From Cacajao melanocephalus (Eukaryota; Chordata; Mammalia; Primates; Pitheciidae), in NCBI GenBank assembly GCA_963573385.1, contig CAUYLG010047366.1, positions 1-64,000 on the forward strand: DNA of 64,000 nucleotides. The letters run 5' to 3'. The notes below the pieces were generated by a model. The model had not been told where the DNA came from. It saw only the letters and a list, made by a program, of their open reading frames with translations, and searched no databases. The translations under genes were made by a program, and so were the position numbers. Of the stretch, positions 1 to 12,374 are shown piece after piece (within the stretch, counting starts at the first letter, position 1; the number at the start of each line of letters is the position of its first letter).

Positions 1-62
1 CTTCAGGTTCTCTGGAATTCCATCCTACTAAAGGTTTCCACACTGAATGAGGCTAGAGAACA

Positions 63-161
63 GGGAGGAAGGATGGAAGGAAGGAAGGAAGGAAGGAAGG
101 AAGGAAGGAAGGAAGGAAGGAAGGAAGGAAAGAAAGAGGGAGGGAGGGAGGGAGGGAGGGG
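63..161. repeat. (GGAA)n then (GGGA)n microsatellite
   Basis: A purine-only tract. Fourteen uninterrupted GGAA units run from 75 to 130, followed by a short AGAA stretch and about six GGGA units. The complementary strand gives spurious Leu/Pro/Ser-rich reading frames, so no protein is implied. Tracts like this are usually length-polymorphic. Confidence 0.97.
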
Positions 162-1529
162 AAAGAAGAATAGGGGAGAAAGGGCCGCTCTCTAGATTAT
201 TAAGGCAACTTTGTTGAGAAACTGTGCTTGTATTTAAATATGAGATGGTCCTAACATTTGGGTTTTCAGAACTCAGAGCTTCAGTCAGGTGCGTTGCTGG
301 GCTCAGCCAGGTATAGGTGTAATCTGCTCCTGGATCTAGTAGGTGGTGCACTTGGCAACAATTTTAGTTTCCTCATAAAGAAACTTTATCTTCTAGGCTT
401 CCCCTATAAGATTCTATAAAATCTGCTTATCCCTGTCCCTATTAAACGTATGAGCATATTATCCCTTCCCCTCCTGGTGTCTGCATTAGCACAGCTCATT
501 TCAGGAAGGCCATTCTTTAAATACAGCGAATAAAAGACCATTTGTTCTTCAGCATTAAAACACTCTTCTATTTCAAGCACATATTACAACATTCTACACC
601 TTTTGTGTCCTTGGCACACTACTAGAGAACTCCTCTTAAACACTGGTTGCCACAGAAAGACAGAGCCCCCGACCCCCACTGCCAGGCTTTCAACTACACC
701 CATACCCAGGTCCCCCCAACCCCCCTTGGGCCTTCAGCTATACCCTCACCCAGGTCCCAGTAAACACGTCTTCACTTATGTGCCTCAAATTTTAATTCTC
801 ATTCTGACCTTGCTGTCACCGAATGATCCTCTTCCTCGTGTCAAAAGTCAGCCTAATTATTTTGAATGGTTTGCTGTTTTTCTCCCAGACCACCCCTGCC
901 ACCCCCACTGCCACACACACTGGGGTTCCCCTGAGCCCACTCTCCAGTCATAAGACAGCAGCTCTGCCCTCTTCCTACTCCCAAGTGTTTGCAAATGTCT
1001 ATGGTTTTATTTCTGCCACTGTGAATATCTATGAGATGAGAGCTTTGTTTATTAATATCTATATACTCTGACATACCTGACTCTTGGGTGTTTCCAGATA
1101 AATGTTTATCAAATTGATACGAATTATTCCTGAGACTGTGGCAGCATCCCCAGTGGTGGAGCCTCTGTGTTCTCAGAGCAGGAGTCCTCCTTTCCTCCCA
1201 GACTCTCAGCGCTCCTTGCCTGACTCCATCACTGAAAGCAGCGGGTGGCTGACATGGAAAATAAACATGCCTGAAGGCCTGAGCTGTAGTCCTCGCTCTG
1301 TCACTCACAGGCCGTAGGACCTTAGACACGCATCATGCCCATCTGTAAAATCAGGGCTTGGCCTTGCCCCGCAGTTTCCAGCAGCATTTCCTGAGGGAGA
1401 CCTGGAGCCCACCCTGGAGGCAGAGGGAGCCAGAGGAAGGTGCAGCCAGCCTCCCCTCGCCCCAGGCCCAGCAGCCCGCCCACCACTGCACTGCTTCTAC
1501 AAAACTCTCATAAGGTTGAAAAGGGCTGG
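162..1529. other. non-repetitive stretch, no gene seen
   Basis: Unique-looking sequence. A C-rich part at 668-758 holds two imperfect copies of a 44-bp unit (copies near 682 and 729). Around 1280-1365 there is a faint MIR-like run ending in a 'catctgtaaaatcagg' type motif, too weak to call. Reading frames here (up to 158 codons on the minus strand) show no recognisable domain. Confidence 0.6.
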
Positions 1530-1892
1530 TGTATTAGTTTGTTCTCACAGTGCTATGAAGAAATACCCAAGACTGGGTAATTTATAAAGGAAAGAGGTTT
1601 AACTGAGTCACTGTTCTGCAGGGATAAGGAGGTCTCAGCAAACTTACAATCATAGTGGAAGGGGAAGCAAATATGTCCTTCCTCACAGGGCAGCAGAAAG
1701 GAGAGTGAAGAGGGCAAAAGCCCCTAATAAAACCATCAGATCTCGTGAGAACTCACTCACTACCAAGAGAAGTATGGAGGTGACCACCCTACAGTTCAAT
1801 TACTACTACCGGGTCCCTCCCACAACACATGGGGATTATGGGGGCTACAGTTCAAGATGAGATTTGGGTGGGGACACAGCCAAACCTTATCA
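1530..1892 (-). mobile_element. solo THE1/MST-type MaLR LTR
   Basis: Read on the minus strand it starts TGATAAGGTTTGGCTGTG and ends CTAATACA, the standard termini of THE1/MST LTRs of the ERVL-MaLR class. The 363-bp length fits a solo LTR. A perfect 5-bp target duplication, GCTGG, flanks it at 1525-1529 and 1893-1897, which fixes both ends. No internal retroviral sequence is attached. The exact subfamily is uncertain. Confidence 0.93.
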
Positions 1893-2011
1893 GCTGGTCT
1901 AGATGATCCCTCAAGTTTCTCTCCGCTTCCCAGTATGAACATTCCTATTTATTGCCACACCTCCCACTGCAGCAATAGCCATCGAAACCGAAGCAGACAT
2001 AGGGTTAAAAG

Positions 2012-2782
2012 CCCTGATGCATGAAAACATGTTCAGCCCCACTAGTCATTAGGAAAATGCAAATCAAAGCCACAATGAGATACCACGTCACACCCACTAG
2101 GATGACTTCTATAAAGACAAAAAGCAGGAAGTAAAATATTGTAGGACACATGGAAATTGGACTTCTTGTGCACTGCTGGTGGGAATATGAAATGCTACAG
2201 CCACTCCATAAAAATGACATAGCAGTTTCTCAACAAATTAAAAATGGAATTACCTTACGATCCAGCAATTCCAATTCTGGGAATATGCCCAAAAGAACTG
2301 AAAGCAGGAACTCAGATACCTGCACAGGCATGCTGACGGCAACGTGATTCAAAATGTGGGCACCTCCCAGTGTCCATCAGCAGACAAATAAGCAAAACAT
2401 TGTATATCCATTTACAGTGGAGTATTACTCAGCTTGAGAAGGAAGCTCAGACACCTGCCAGAACGTGGATGAAGCTTGCAGATAGCATGCTAAGCTAAAC
2501 AAGCCACATAGAGAAAGACAAATACTGTATGATTCCACTCATAGGCCGTCCCACGAGTCATGAAATTCATGGAGACAGAAAGTGGAAGGGAGTGGCCAGG
2601 GGGTGAGGAAGGGATATTGGGGAGTCAGTGTTTTTGATGGGGACAGAGTTTCAATTCGGGAAAGATGCACGCTTTCCAGAGACGGAGGGCGGCGATGGCT
2701 GCCCAACAACGTGAATGCACCTGATGCCCCTGTACCCATACCCAGCAACGGCTAAACTGGTCCACTTCATGTTATGACTGAC
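2012..2782 (+). mobile_element. L1M 3' part (end of ORF2 and 3' UTR)
   Basis: The left part matches the C-terminal ORF2 region of old mammalian L1s ('catwaggaaaatgcaaatcaaa', 'ctgctggtgggaatatgaa', 'tggagtattactcagc'). The right part matches the L1MB/L1MC-type 3' UTR ('ggagacagaaagtgg', 'tttcaattcgggaaagatg', 'gtgaatgcacctgatgcc'). It is 5'-truncated, riddled with stops and small indels, and cannot code. Ends are approximate. Confidence 0.85.
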
Positions 2783-3454
2783 TCACCACAGTAGAAAATC
2801 CTCGGGATCCAGGTTCCAGGGAAGGGTCACCTGTCAGAGAGCAATGAGAAAGCGCATCCTGGAACAACAGCTGGGACTGTCTAGATGGTGGAATTTACTG
2901 ACCAGACTTGGGCATGCGTCCTCTTTGGCAGCAGAGCCCCGGCACCACGGTGGCCAGGCTGTGGAGAATAAAAATAGAGCCTGCTTTTAGCAGTGTCTTT
3001 CCTAAGCCAGAAGCGCTGACACTTTTATACAATAAGCAACGCTTTCTTCTTGTTCCATCTGAAGAGGAGTCACCCCATAAAAAATGGCTCTTGACGCATC
3101 GGACGACATCCCTAGTTAGTAGCACTGGGTTCCTACGGCTTCCCTAGGACCTATGAATATTTCTTTTCCAAAATGCATTTTAACCACGAAGCTGCCCGAG
3201 GAGCAAACTCCTTGAGTCTGGCGCTGCCCGCGCACCTGCCTGCATGCAGCTTTGGTGACTATTCCGATGCTAGCGGGAGCTTCTCCTTTCCAGCTGCATT
3301 GAGGATTCAACAGGGTTACCTGGATGTCAATCTACTTTTGCTTTTTAGGTGCAAACATGATTTGCTGGTGTTCTAGAAGTATACCCTATTCATGACAAAA
3401 ACTGTGCATGTAGGCGATGTTTTGTGAGTCTATTTAGTCAATCGCACAGCCCAG
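2783..3454. other. non-repetitive stretch, no gene seen
   Basis: No repeat family or coding exon recognised. Both strands carry 60-80 codon frames without any familiar motif. Confidence 0.55.
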
Positions 3455-3565
3455 CTGTAGGCCTTCAGATAGAAGTTCCATGAGGGCAGGCCCCTTATCA
3501 GTGTTTTTCAGCTCTGTGCCACCAGCACGGGATTCACAGAGGAGCTCAAGGAATCAGCACAGGGA
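3455..3565 (+). mobile_element. L2 3'-end remnant
   Basis: The run 'ttccatgagggcaggcccc ... ccaccagcacgggat ... gaggagctcaaggaatca' follows the 3' end of L2 elements, where 'gctccatgagggcaggg' is followed by a 'cccagcacctagcac' block. Strongly diverged; ends approximate. Confidence 0.6.
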
Positions 3566-4004
3566 CATGACGTCCATGGCCCCAGGCACATTTTCTTTGG
3601 GGTGGGGGGTGGGGTGGTTCGTCTACATAAAGATTAAAAGGTGTATTTTTAAATGAGTTGATGTAAACATGAATATGATCCAAGCTAAATTCATCATGAC
3701 TATATTCATTTTTGTCTTCTTATTTTAAAACAAATTAGAGTTGAATGATTTCCATGGGTTCCTGGCAGTATTGTGGCCTGGGCCCTGTGCCTACAGTAGC
3801 CCAGAGAGAAGCTGCCCTGCACACAGTTGGACCACCATGAAGCAGGAGAGAGAGCAACGCCCTTCCCTCCCACCCCCTCCTTGGTGGTTTTGAACCTCGA
3901 AGAGACAACCAGCAGCAGATGGTGACTGGCAGAAAGCTCGCAGGCACACGACCCATTTCCACGTATTTTCTACGGGTAAGAAGCCTTAAGGTCACAGCGG
4001 TCAG
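3566..4004. other. non-repetitive stretch with short G-rich run
   Basis: A G-rich run at 3599-3617 (GGGGTGGGGGGTGGGGTGG) could support a short G-quadruplex on the plus strand. The rest is unremarkable and no exon is visible. Confidence 0.55.
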
Positions 4005-4075
4005 ACTTCTCCAAGGTCATACAGCTGGTTAGTAGAAGAATAAAGACCAGAACTGACACGTCAGCCCTTCCCACC
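4005..4075 (+). mobile_element. MIR fragment
   Basis: 'ctccaaggtcatacagctggttagtag' and the following 'aagaccagaactgaca' match the MIR core, where 'aaggtcacacagctagtaagtgg' is followed by the 'gccaggattcaaaccc' block. Short and diverged. Confidence 0.6.
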
Positions 4076-4429
4076 CCTGGAATCACGTCTTGTGTTCCTG
4101 AGGTGAGCTTCAGAGTCTCCTGCCCTCAGCCTGCTTTTGGAAACTGTTTCCCACCTCTCCAAAAAGGTGGGAAAGCCACATTTTGCACCTTTTCAAGATA
4201 CATCCCTGCACATAGCACCAAATGCTCACACAGTGACTGCTATAGCCAGGCCCTGAGATGAGGAGGTGAAGATGAAAACACACAAGACACAGACTCGGTT
4301 TTAAGGGGCTCACCGCTCACAGCCCTCCATGCCTTTGCTCCTGTCCAGTATTTATAGTCGCTCAGAAGTTTCCAGAATGTTTCTCAAGACTGTTTCCACC
4401 TTTTAAATCCTAGTCTTTCAAAAGTGACT
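4076..4429. other. non-repetitive stretch, nothing seen
   Basis: No repeat, RNA gene or exon recognised. A minus-strand frame of 67 codons at 4110-4313 has no recognisable content. Confidence 0.5.
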
Positions 4430-4431
4430 CA

Positions 4432-4685
4432 GATTGTGTCTTCTTTATGAAGCCTTTTCTGAGGCAGACATAATTAGTCTTTCTCTTCTGTCAGCTCCCA
4501 GATTATTTATGATAGGATGGCCGTTCTGTTTTATATAAGAGAAAATTGCAAAGAGTTTATATTCCCTTTTATATTGCAAATTCCTTGAGACGAAGTCTAA
4601 ATTTAATTAATTAATTAGAGAACCTCAACATGGGCCTGGCATTCATTCATTTATCTATTTATCCATTCATTCATTTTTTTTTCTC
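4432..4685 (+). mobile_element. L2 3'-end remnant with ATTC/ATTT simple repeat
   Basis: 'cttctttatgaagccttttctgagg' resembles the L2 'ggaagccttccctgacc' block, and 'ttgcaaattccttgagacgaagtc' resembles 'tgagctccttgagggcagg'. The piece ends in 'gggcctggcattcattcattt' and an ATTC/ATTT-rich tract at 4640-4680. An in-frame TTAATTAATTAATTAG run lies at about 4603-4618. Old and diverged. Confidence 0.5.
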
Positions 4686-5879
4686 TAGTGACAAATTTAT
4701 TAAGTGTCTACAGTATTTTAGGTACACAAGAAACAGAAAAAAAAGTGCAATTAAGTTTTCAGCTTCCACGTCTGACTGCTGTTCACAGAGCAGTAGCCGA
4801 GACAGGAGAGGAGAAGTCGCTGTCATGCGTCTTTCCTTGCAGTCACTGATTCCTTCAGATTTCTCATATGGGCACTAAACTGTGCATAATATAAATACAA
4901 ACCGTGCAGAAGAGATGAGAGACGGTGTTTGGACTGGAGTTGTCTAAGATGTCAAGAAGACATCATGATTTGCCCAGGCTGCTGGCTGAATGGGATGCAG
5001 GATGGAGAAGTGTGTCCGGGGGAGACGGCTGATCAAACGCACTCGGCTGCAGCTCGCGGGTTGCGAGGAGAGGAAGCGGAAACCAGGAAGACAGGAGCGG
5101 CAGCCCCGTTGGCAAGGGGCACAAAATGAATTTGCATAGGAAGAACCAGGACCAGATGGAGGACTCAGAAAGAGGCGGACATGGTGCATTTCAACAGGGA
5201 GAAACCCCAAGCTGAGGTATTGACTCTCTGAAGGTGGACACTCAGGCCACCGCTTGGTCAGCTCACTCCTCTCTGCCCTGGGAGTTAAGACCTGGTGCCA
5301 GGGATATCCCTGCTGCCCTCAGACCCTTGGCACACGCCTGAGCTCAGCAAGTGGGTTCAGCATGGAAACTGGTTTGAGGGATCCAGGCAAAGAGAAAGAA
5401 ACCTCAGTCGTTTAGTAGTTCTATTTTCATCCTCCCTTTCCCAAGCCAGCAACACCTAACGAAGAGTGTGCTTACCCCTTAGTCTCTTTCCCACCTTAGA
5501 GAGCCAGACAGCCACCAGGAGGCACCTTCGCCCGCCTGGCCTCACCTGGGAGCAGCGGGTCACATGCCATATCATGCGCTTGAGGCAGGTGGGGAACAGA
5601 AGGAGGGAGGAAGTGCAGTGCCCAGGCTCACTGGCTAGAGACGCAGCTCAAGTCCAAGGGCTTGGCCGCTCCAGCTCCCTGAAGCTACACGCCCTGAGCG
5701 TGCCTCTCTCCCCGTTGCCTGTGCAAAGTCCTTTTGCCTTCACAGTCACTGTTTCTTTTAGAGCATGCTGGAAGTGTTGGACTAGATGGTCTCTAAAGTC
5801 ACTACTGGCCACATGTTTCCTTTTTTCTTTCTTCTTTGTTATTCCAAAATACCAGGGCATGCTAGTACGAGGAGGGATC
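4686..5879. other. non-repetitive stretch, no gene seen
   Basis: About 1.2 kb of unique-looking sequence. A plus-strand frame at 5466-5951 (161 codons) looks long only because it runs into the poly-T tail of the next Alu and ends in a phenylalanine run. No coding evidence. Confidence 0.6.
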
Positions 5880-5890
5880 AGTGTGGATTT

Positions 5891-6231
5891 CTTTTTCTTT
5901 TTCTTCTTCTTTTTTTTTCTTTTTTTTTTTTTTTTTTTTTTTTTGAGATAGAGTCTTGCTCTGTCACCCAGGCTGGAGTTCTGTGACGAGATCTCAGCTC
6001 ACTGAAGCCTTCACCTCCTGGGTTCAAATGATTCTGCTGCCTCAGCCTCCCAAGTAGCTGAACTGATAGGCACACGCCACTGTGCCTGGCTAATTTTTTG
6101 TATTTTTTAGTAGAAACAGGATTTTGCCATGTTCACCAGGCTGATCTCAAACTCCTGAGCTCAGGCAATTCGCCCACCTCAGCCTCCCAAAGTGCTGGGA
6201 TTACAGGTGTGAGCCACCGTGCATGACCCCA
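5891..6231 (-). mobile_element. Alu, full length
   Basis: On the plus strand it begins with an impure poly-T tail (5891-5944) and continues with 'gagtcttgctctgtcacccaggctgg', both monomers, and the terminal 'gggattacaggtgtgagccacc'. An 11-bp perfect target duplication, AGTGTGGATTT, lies at 5880-5890 and 6232-6242, so the copy is intact at both ends. Confidence 0.97.
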
Positions 6232-6242
6232 AGTGTGGATTT

Positions 6243-9200
6243 GGAACAAAAAAAGGGTTATGGCCAATGAAGGCTGGCAGAAGGGAAGGTTGTGTGGCTT
6301 TTTTCTCAGATCATTGAAGACGATAAAAGCAGGTAAGAGTCATGGAATTCAAGAAGCATTGCTTTCCTTTTTTTTCTTCAAAACTGTTGACTTAGAATGT
6401 AAATTCTGAGCTTCAACCCTTAGAGAAATAAAGTTACAAGACATAAGGTTTAAAATGCCTGTTCCTTACAGTATGACATAGATATTTTTAAAATAATCAT
6501 AACATTTTCTTTCTGATTAAAAAAACCCACTAATTTATTCTAGTAATCCAGAATCTTTGTGGGTGGTGATATGAAATTCTATTATTGTTCAGTTAATCTA
6601 CTACAGTTGTTTCCATAATTTAGGAAATTAAATTTCCATGAAACTTGCTCTAAAGAATTTTCATAAAGTAACAGTGTGATTCTTTTGCCATAGATATAAA
6701 GAATATATTTATACATTTTTTTCATGTAGATTATTTTTTGCTTTGGTTTTCTGTGACAATTTCCTTGCCTGGCACTGTCTTGAGAAAGCAATTCTCTTCT
6801 ATTGCTTAAGAAAAAAAAAACTGTTACAGGCAATGCATAATTATATTTATTTAGATTCTTTACCTAAATCCTATTTTTAAATTTGAATTGCTAAAGCAGA
6901 ACCTACCAGTAAAATGGAAAGCAAAGAGCATAATACTACATTTATAGAATATGTGTCTAATTTAAGAAGCATTTTTCTGTGTTCTGAAATCTTAATGTAG
7001 ATTATTTTATATTTCACTGGGTTCCACTATTAAGAGTACACTCCCAATACAATATGAAGCTGGGTTCCCCAGCTTTAAATAGCAAGTAATTACCTATAGA
7101 ATAGGCATCAGTTGGGACACTTTGGAGCTACAGAAAGAGTGTGTCGCTGTGAGTATAGTGTGATGAAAAGGTTAACCCGGATTTGCAGGTGACTTGCAGG
7201 GAGAGCTTTGACTCATCAATGCGCACGGGGCAGCTCTGACTGGGCCTGATTTTATCTCGCAGCTTCGTTTGTCTGAGCATTGCTACAGTTGCCCGCTAAT
7301 TGCAGGGTTTCCACTTAATGAGGCTGAACATCTGTAGCAGGCCTCCGTTTATATACCTCCAGGAATGTGTAACGTTGTAAAATGAGCATCTAGCCACATC
7401 AGTCAAGATCGTGTATCTTTGTTAATATTCATTCATAGGAACATAAATATCTGTTCTCAATATATAAAGTGGACAAGGTTTTGTTTTTTTTTTTTTTTTT
7501 TCCATTGCTGGATTCACATCTGAACCTCCCAACAGAACGATCTGAAGACAGGTAAACTTAGCGGGGATACTCATCACCATACTAACGAGGAAGACCTAAA
7601 GAAGGCAGGTAAACTGAGAAGCCCATAAACAATCATGCAGTTTTAAGAAGTAGTGAAAGTCAAAACAGTCTAAGGGCAGGGAAGGGGTGCAGACACATCC
7701 GAAGATTAGGAATGAATATTTTATTGTGGGTGTGGGAAATTCTTAAAATGGATTAGTCAGCTAACATCAGGTGCAAGGTTGGCCCCAGATTTAATGAACT
7801 TTGCTTATGCTGAATATACCAAAATCCATTGGATTAGCCAAATCTCCACTAATTTGAAGCACCTGGGATCTCTCCTGTCCATATGTTTTCATGTAAGGGC
7901 CAATTTGCTCCAGAAGAGCTCAAACAAAAGTCCTAAAACATAAGCGCCACAATGTCACATTTAAGCAACCGGCCTGTACTTCGGCAGTATGTAGACGTTT
8001 CAGATAACATGTGTAAGTCCTCTGTGAACAGTGTCAGCTGCTGACAAATGCCGCGATTCAGTCCGGGCGGAAAAAAGCTCAGAGGCCACACTGGCTACGT
8101 CCGGGTTCATGGGGGGAGAAAATGCCCCACACTCAGGCACTCAGAGCAACAGGAGCCACAGGAAAGCACCTAGTTCAAGTGGCAATAGTGTTCTGAGCAC
8201 CAAAGCTGCTCAGATCTGATTCCTCATCTGCAAAAAAGTCATCATATGGAGGAAGGCTGGCTCCTAGCTGCTTGTAACTTATCCCTCCTGTCTCTTAGGT
8301 GCCCAGATGAGAGGAGGGGCTTTGCAGCGTCACTGCTGGCACTCTACCAGCAGCTCACGGCCCCTCTGGTCTAAAGAATTCTGGCCACAATGGCTGCATT
8401 GTGGCAGTCCCGTGCTTACAGCGTGGGGCAGCCTTCGCACTTCAAATGAGGATCAACATGAGCATAACTAATGGAGCCATCAAAGACATGGGTTTAACGT
8501 CCCAATCTGAAAACACCCACCCATTGCACATTCCTCCTCAGGGCTTTTCCCAGGGGAAAAAAAGGCCTGGAAAGGCGAATGGGACACAGCCAAGAAAGTG
8601 GTGGCCTACTCCGTGCCAGGTCGCCCTCTCTGAATCTTCATCTCTCTGTGCTGTCCCAGCGGGTCCTGGAGATTCCCAGGAGAGGGAAGGAGGCTGCAGC
8701 ATGTCCCACTGCGCACTGTGACAGGGAGCATCCCTGGGCGCTGTGCCCGGCGAGGACGGGCCGAGAGACTCACAACGGCATCCCCGCGGTGCCAGGACGG
8801 GGCCATGTGGTAGAATGGGCCATACAAGGGGAGAATGTGGTCAAGATGAAAAGCATCTTGCATTCAAAAGAGGAAGCCGCATGCACTCCGGGCTTAGGGC
8901 CACTTTCCCACCCCATGCAAATGTGTGGAGTCGCTTCAGAAGAAAGGAGGAGTAACCATGGTGTTCACAGGAACTTTAAAAATCTGGGCCAAGAAGCCCA
9001 GGTCTGGAGAGAGTTCTAGAAAGCGTGGAGGCACATTTATCCAGCGGCATTCGCAGGGTCCCTTGTGAGTCCGAGCAACGTGCAGGAATGGTGAAATCAA
9101 ATTTTAACAAGAACTCATGGGGCAGAATGGATCAAGAGACATCTGTCACTTACAGACAAATTGAAATGACATCAAAAGACAGACATGATGGTTTTATGAC

Positions 9201-9442
9201 ATTTTTGCAGCTTCTTAAAAAAATAACCTGGGAATTTCGGTAACAGATCAAATCATTAACAAACTGTAGAATTCCTTGGGGATAGCCTGCTTGACTGCAA
9301 ACCTCCTCCACTGAATTAAACTAAATGAATTTAGCAGATTTTCTGCATGAGCTGCAAGTCAGAGATGTCATGTGTTTCACTAGCTGGAAATCCAGATAAT
9401 TCCACTGTGCTGTAATGTCTTATTTGTGTTTTCTCTACATAA
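6243..9442. other. 3.2 kb non-repetitive stretch with poly-T
   Basis: No mobile element recognised apart from a pure T run at 7484-7501, which has no SINE body beside it. The left half is AT-rich. A compact region at about 7150-7420 looks less AT-rich and is a candidate conserved non-coding element. At 8730-8810 there is a small CpG-dense patch, far too short to be a CpG island. Reading frames reach 146 codons (8579-9019) with no recognisable domain. Confidence 0.55.
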
Positions 9443-9454
9443 ATGCATACTTTT

Positions 9455-9778
<324 letters not shown>

Positions 9779-9790
9779 ATGTGTACTTTT

Positions 9791-12073
9791 AAAATGCAAA
9801 GTGAGAAAGTTGTATTCTCTGCTTTTCCTCCTCCTACACTTTCACTTTCTTTGCCATTCTCTGAAGAGCTAAGTCATAAGGGAGGGAGCAGTGGTCAAGA
9901 TACTCTCTTCTTCCTCCTGAGAGAGAAAGGCAGCCGTGACCTCCAGGACCTAGGCTGGACCATCAGGTGAGCCCTGATACTGTCCCCATGGATACAAACA
10001 GCTTTGTACAACATTAACCTCAGGCAAGACCCCTCTGAGACCAGGATAGATCGAGACAAAGACAAAACCTTCCTGTAATGATTTCTGAATACAAACAAAA
10101 CATGTGCATTGTATGACCTATGAAAATGACCCACCATCCCATTATCCTAGCAACTGGAAGGAAGCGACTGCCATTTCTGTGCTAATTATAGCCTGGCCTT
10201 GCTATAGTCTGTGCGACTTTGAGATAAGAGAGATGAAGATCCCCAGTCCTGGAATGAGCCCTGCTTCCTGACAGCAAGCATTCCACAGAGGCCCCACCTT
10301 CTTCAGTCACCCCCAAAACCACCTAACACAAGCCCAGTTTCCACTGTCCTTCCTAACACCCTCTTTCTGTGACGCTTCACACTCCCGGGGCCTGGCTGTG
10401 ATTTCTTCCACCCCAGGAGGTCCTGGTGGTCTCTGGAGACGTGGACACCCACCCTCCCCACAGACACACTGGATCACAGCTGAAGCTTCAGTCCTTGTCT
10501 CTGCAAAGACACTGTGCCGATCTTTACCTCTAGCATTAACCTCTCATTTGGATTAGACATCAATTTTCAAATGCCTGCTGAATATTCCCGGATGCTATGC
10601 TGCTGGAAACTCAAATTCAATTTGCCCCAAATGAATCTCATCATCTTTCTCCCCCAAAAATCTTCTCTACTTCCCTGCAGCTCCCATTCACAGAAGGGCA
10701 CTGATGAATTTTTAGTCTTTCAGGCTCTAAACAGGAAGGAGAACCTATAGAAAGTTAAAGGTTGCTAGGTAATATATTAGGATCTCCTGTGATTCTTAAC
10801 CAGGTGTGAAATGGTACTTGAGTCACGTCAAAGAAAAAATTATTCTGACCCTCAGTTAAAGACAGGAAGGAAGGCAATTGGAGGAGGGACTGCGCAGTAG
10901 GGTTTTGCAGTACAGGAGGAGAGATGGGAATCAGCAACAAGTGAAACAAGGACACGTGGAGATTTACAGCCACGGAGCAGGGTGGGATGAAGGGGGCGAT
11001 TCTTCATCTTGGGGAGCGGGATTCTTGCTAGACCGTTTCAACAGGAGTCATGCTGCAGGCAGTCCAGCGTGGTAAATATCCGGGATGAGTGATGAGAAAT
11101 CTCATCAGCTATCAAGAATCGAGAATTTTTGCTAAACTGATCCAGCAGGACTCTCAAAAACTGGACTAAGCCAGCCAAGGACAGAGCCTAGGGTCAGGGC
11201 CTGGTCGAGAAGAAAGTGCAGAGACCGCCTCAGGCTTGGTCAAGAAAAGGGGCTCTGTCTGTATCTCTAGCTTGATTTACTCTTGACTTTATTTTCTTAA
11301 GACTTCCAACAAGAATAACAAAACAGCCAATGTTAAAAGTTTAAAAATATAACATGGTTAAATGATGATGTCCCTTAGATGTGAAGATTTGGGGGAAAAT
11401 GTTGGCCAAAGTAGCTATTTTCTTTCAATCTGGCTCTTTTTAAAGTCCGGAGAAGTCCTAGCTTTGTATAATTTACGCTCCCCACTGCTGACATTACCCT
11501 TACACCAACGTAAATGGAAGAAGTTTACAATTTACTAAAACATGAGTCAAAATGCTGGCATGAACGTTTCCTGGCTGCAGCTGGGGTCCTCTGCCCCCTG
11601 GGGTCTGTGCAATGATGTGGGATAGGGTCTGTCCTCCCACACTGTCCGCGGCTAACAGGTGAGTAACAGCCACGTGTGCTGTTAGGCCTTGTGATCCAAA
11701 CCAATAGCTTCTGAAACGATTTTCAGCGGACTCCCTTGTGGCGTTTACTTCTCTTTCATTTAATTTTTTCTTCCTCAGTTTCTATTTCCAGCTTCTCGGT
11801 GACCGTCGTGTGTACAGCCCCAGGATTCTTCTTCAGAGGATTCGGGCATGAGGAGCAGGATCCGTCTATGAAAAACACAAAACAGAACAGAAAACTCTTA
11901 CAGGGGCTGCTGGGGATCAGCAAGACTCAGAAGTTACTTGCTAACCAAAATTACTTTTGGCTTGGAAATTGCAGTCGGGCCAATACAATACATTCTACCT
12001 TATTATTTCTTAAAATATTAAAACAAAATATTACTTTTTGTATAAGAAGTTGAAGACTAAATAAAGCAATACG
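9791..12073. other. 2.3 kb non-repetitive stretch, no gene seen
   Basis: No repeat family recognised. The frames present (up to 105 codons at 11736-12053) have no recognisable domain and are of the length expected by chance. Confidence 0.55.
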
Positions 12074-12374
12074 TTTTTATGTTTTAGGGACAGAGTCTCA
12101 CTCCATCACCCAGGCTGGAGTGCAGTGGTGGGATCACAGCTCACTGCAGCCTGAAATTCCTGGGCTTAGGAGACACTCCTGCCTCTGCCTCTGAGTAGCT
12201 GGGATTACAGGTATGCACCACCACGCCTGGCTAAGTTTTTATTTATTTATTTTATAGAGATGCGGTCTTGCTCTATTGTCTAGGCTGGTCTGGAACTCCT
12301 GGCTTCAAGCAAATCCTCTCACATTAATCTCCCAATGTGCTGAGATTACAAGACAGGAGCCACTGTGTTTGGCC
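12074..12374 (-). mobile_element. Alu, old (AluJ-like)
   Basis: Reads 'agggacagagtctcactccatcacccaggctgg', then a middle linker with 'ttatttatttattttatagagatg', then 'gctgagattacaagacaggagccac'. Many diverged positions and the 'actcctgggcttcaagcaa' type right arm favour an old J-type copy. No pure A-tail remains. Confidence 0.9.

Noticed and set aside
5466..5951. 161-codon ORF with a long phenylalanine run
   Set aside because: The C-terminal part is the Alu poly-T tail; the N-terminal part has no domain.
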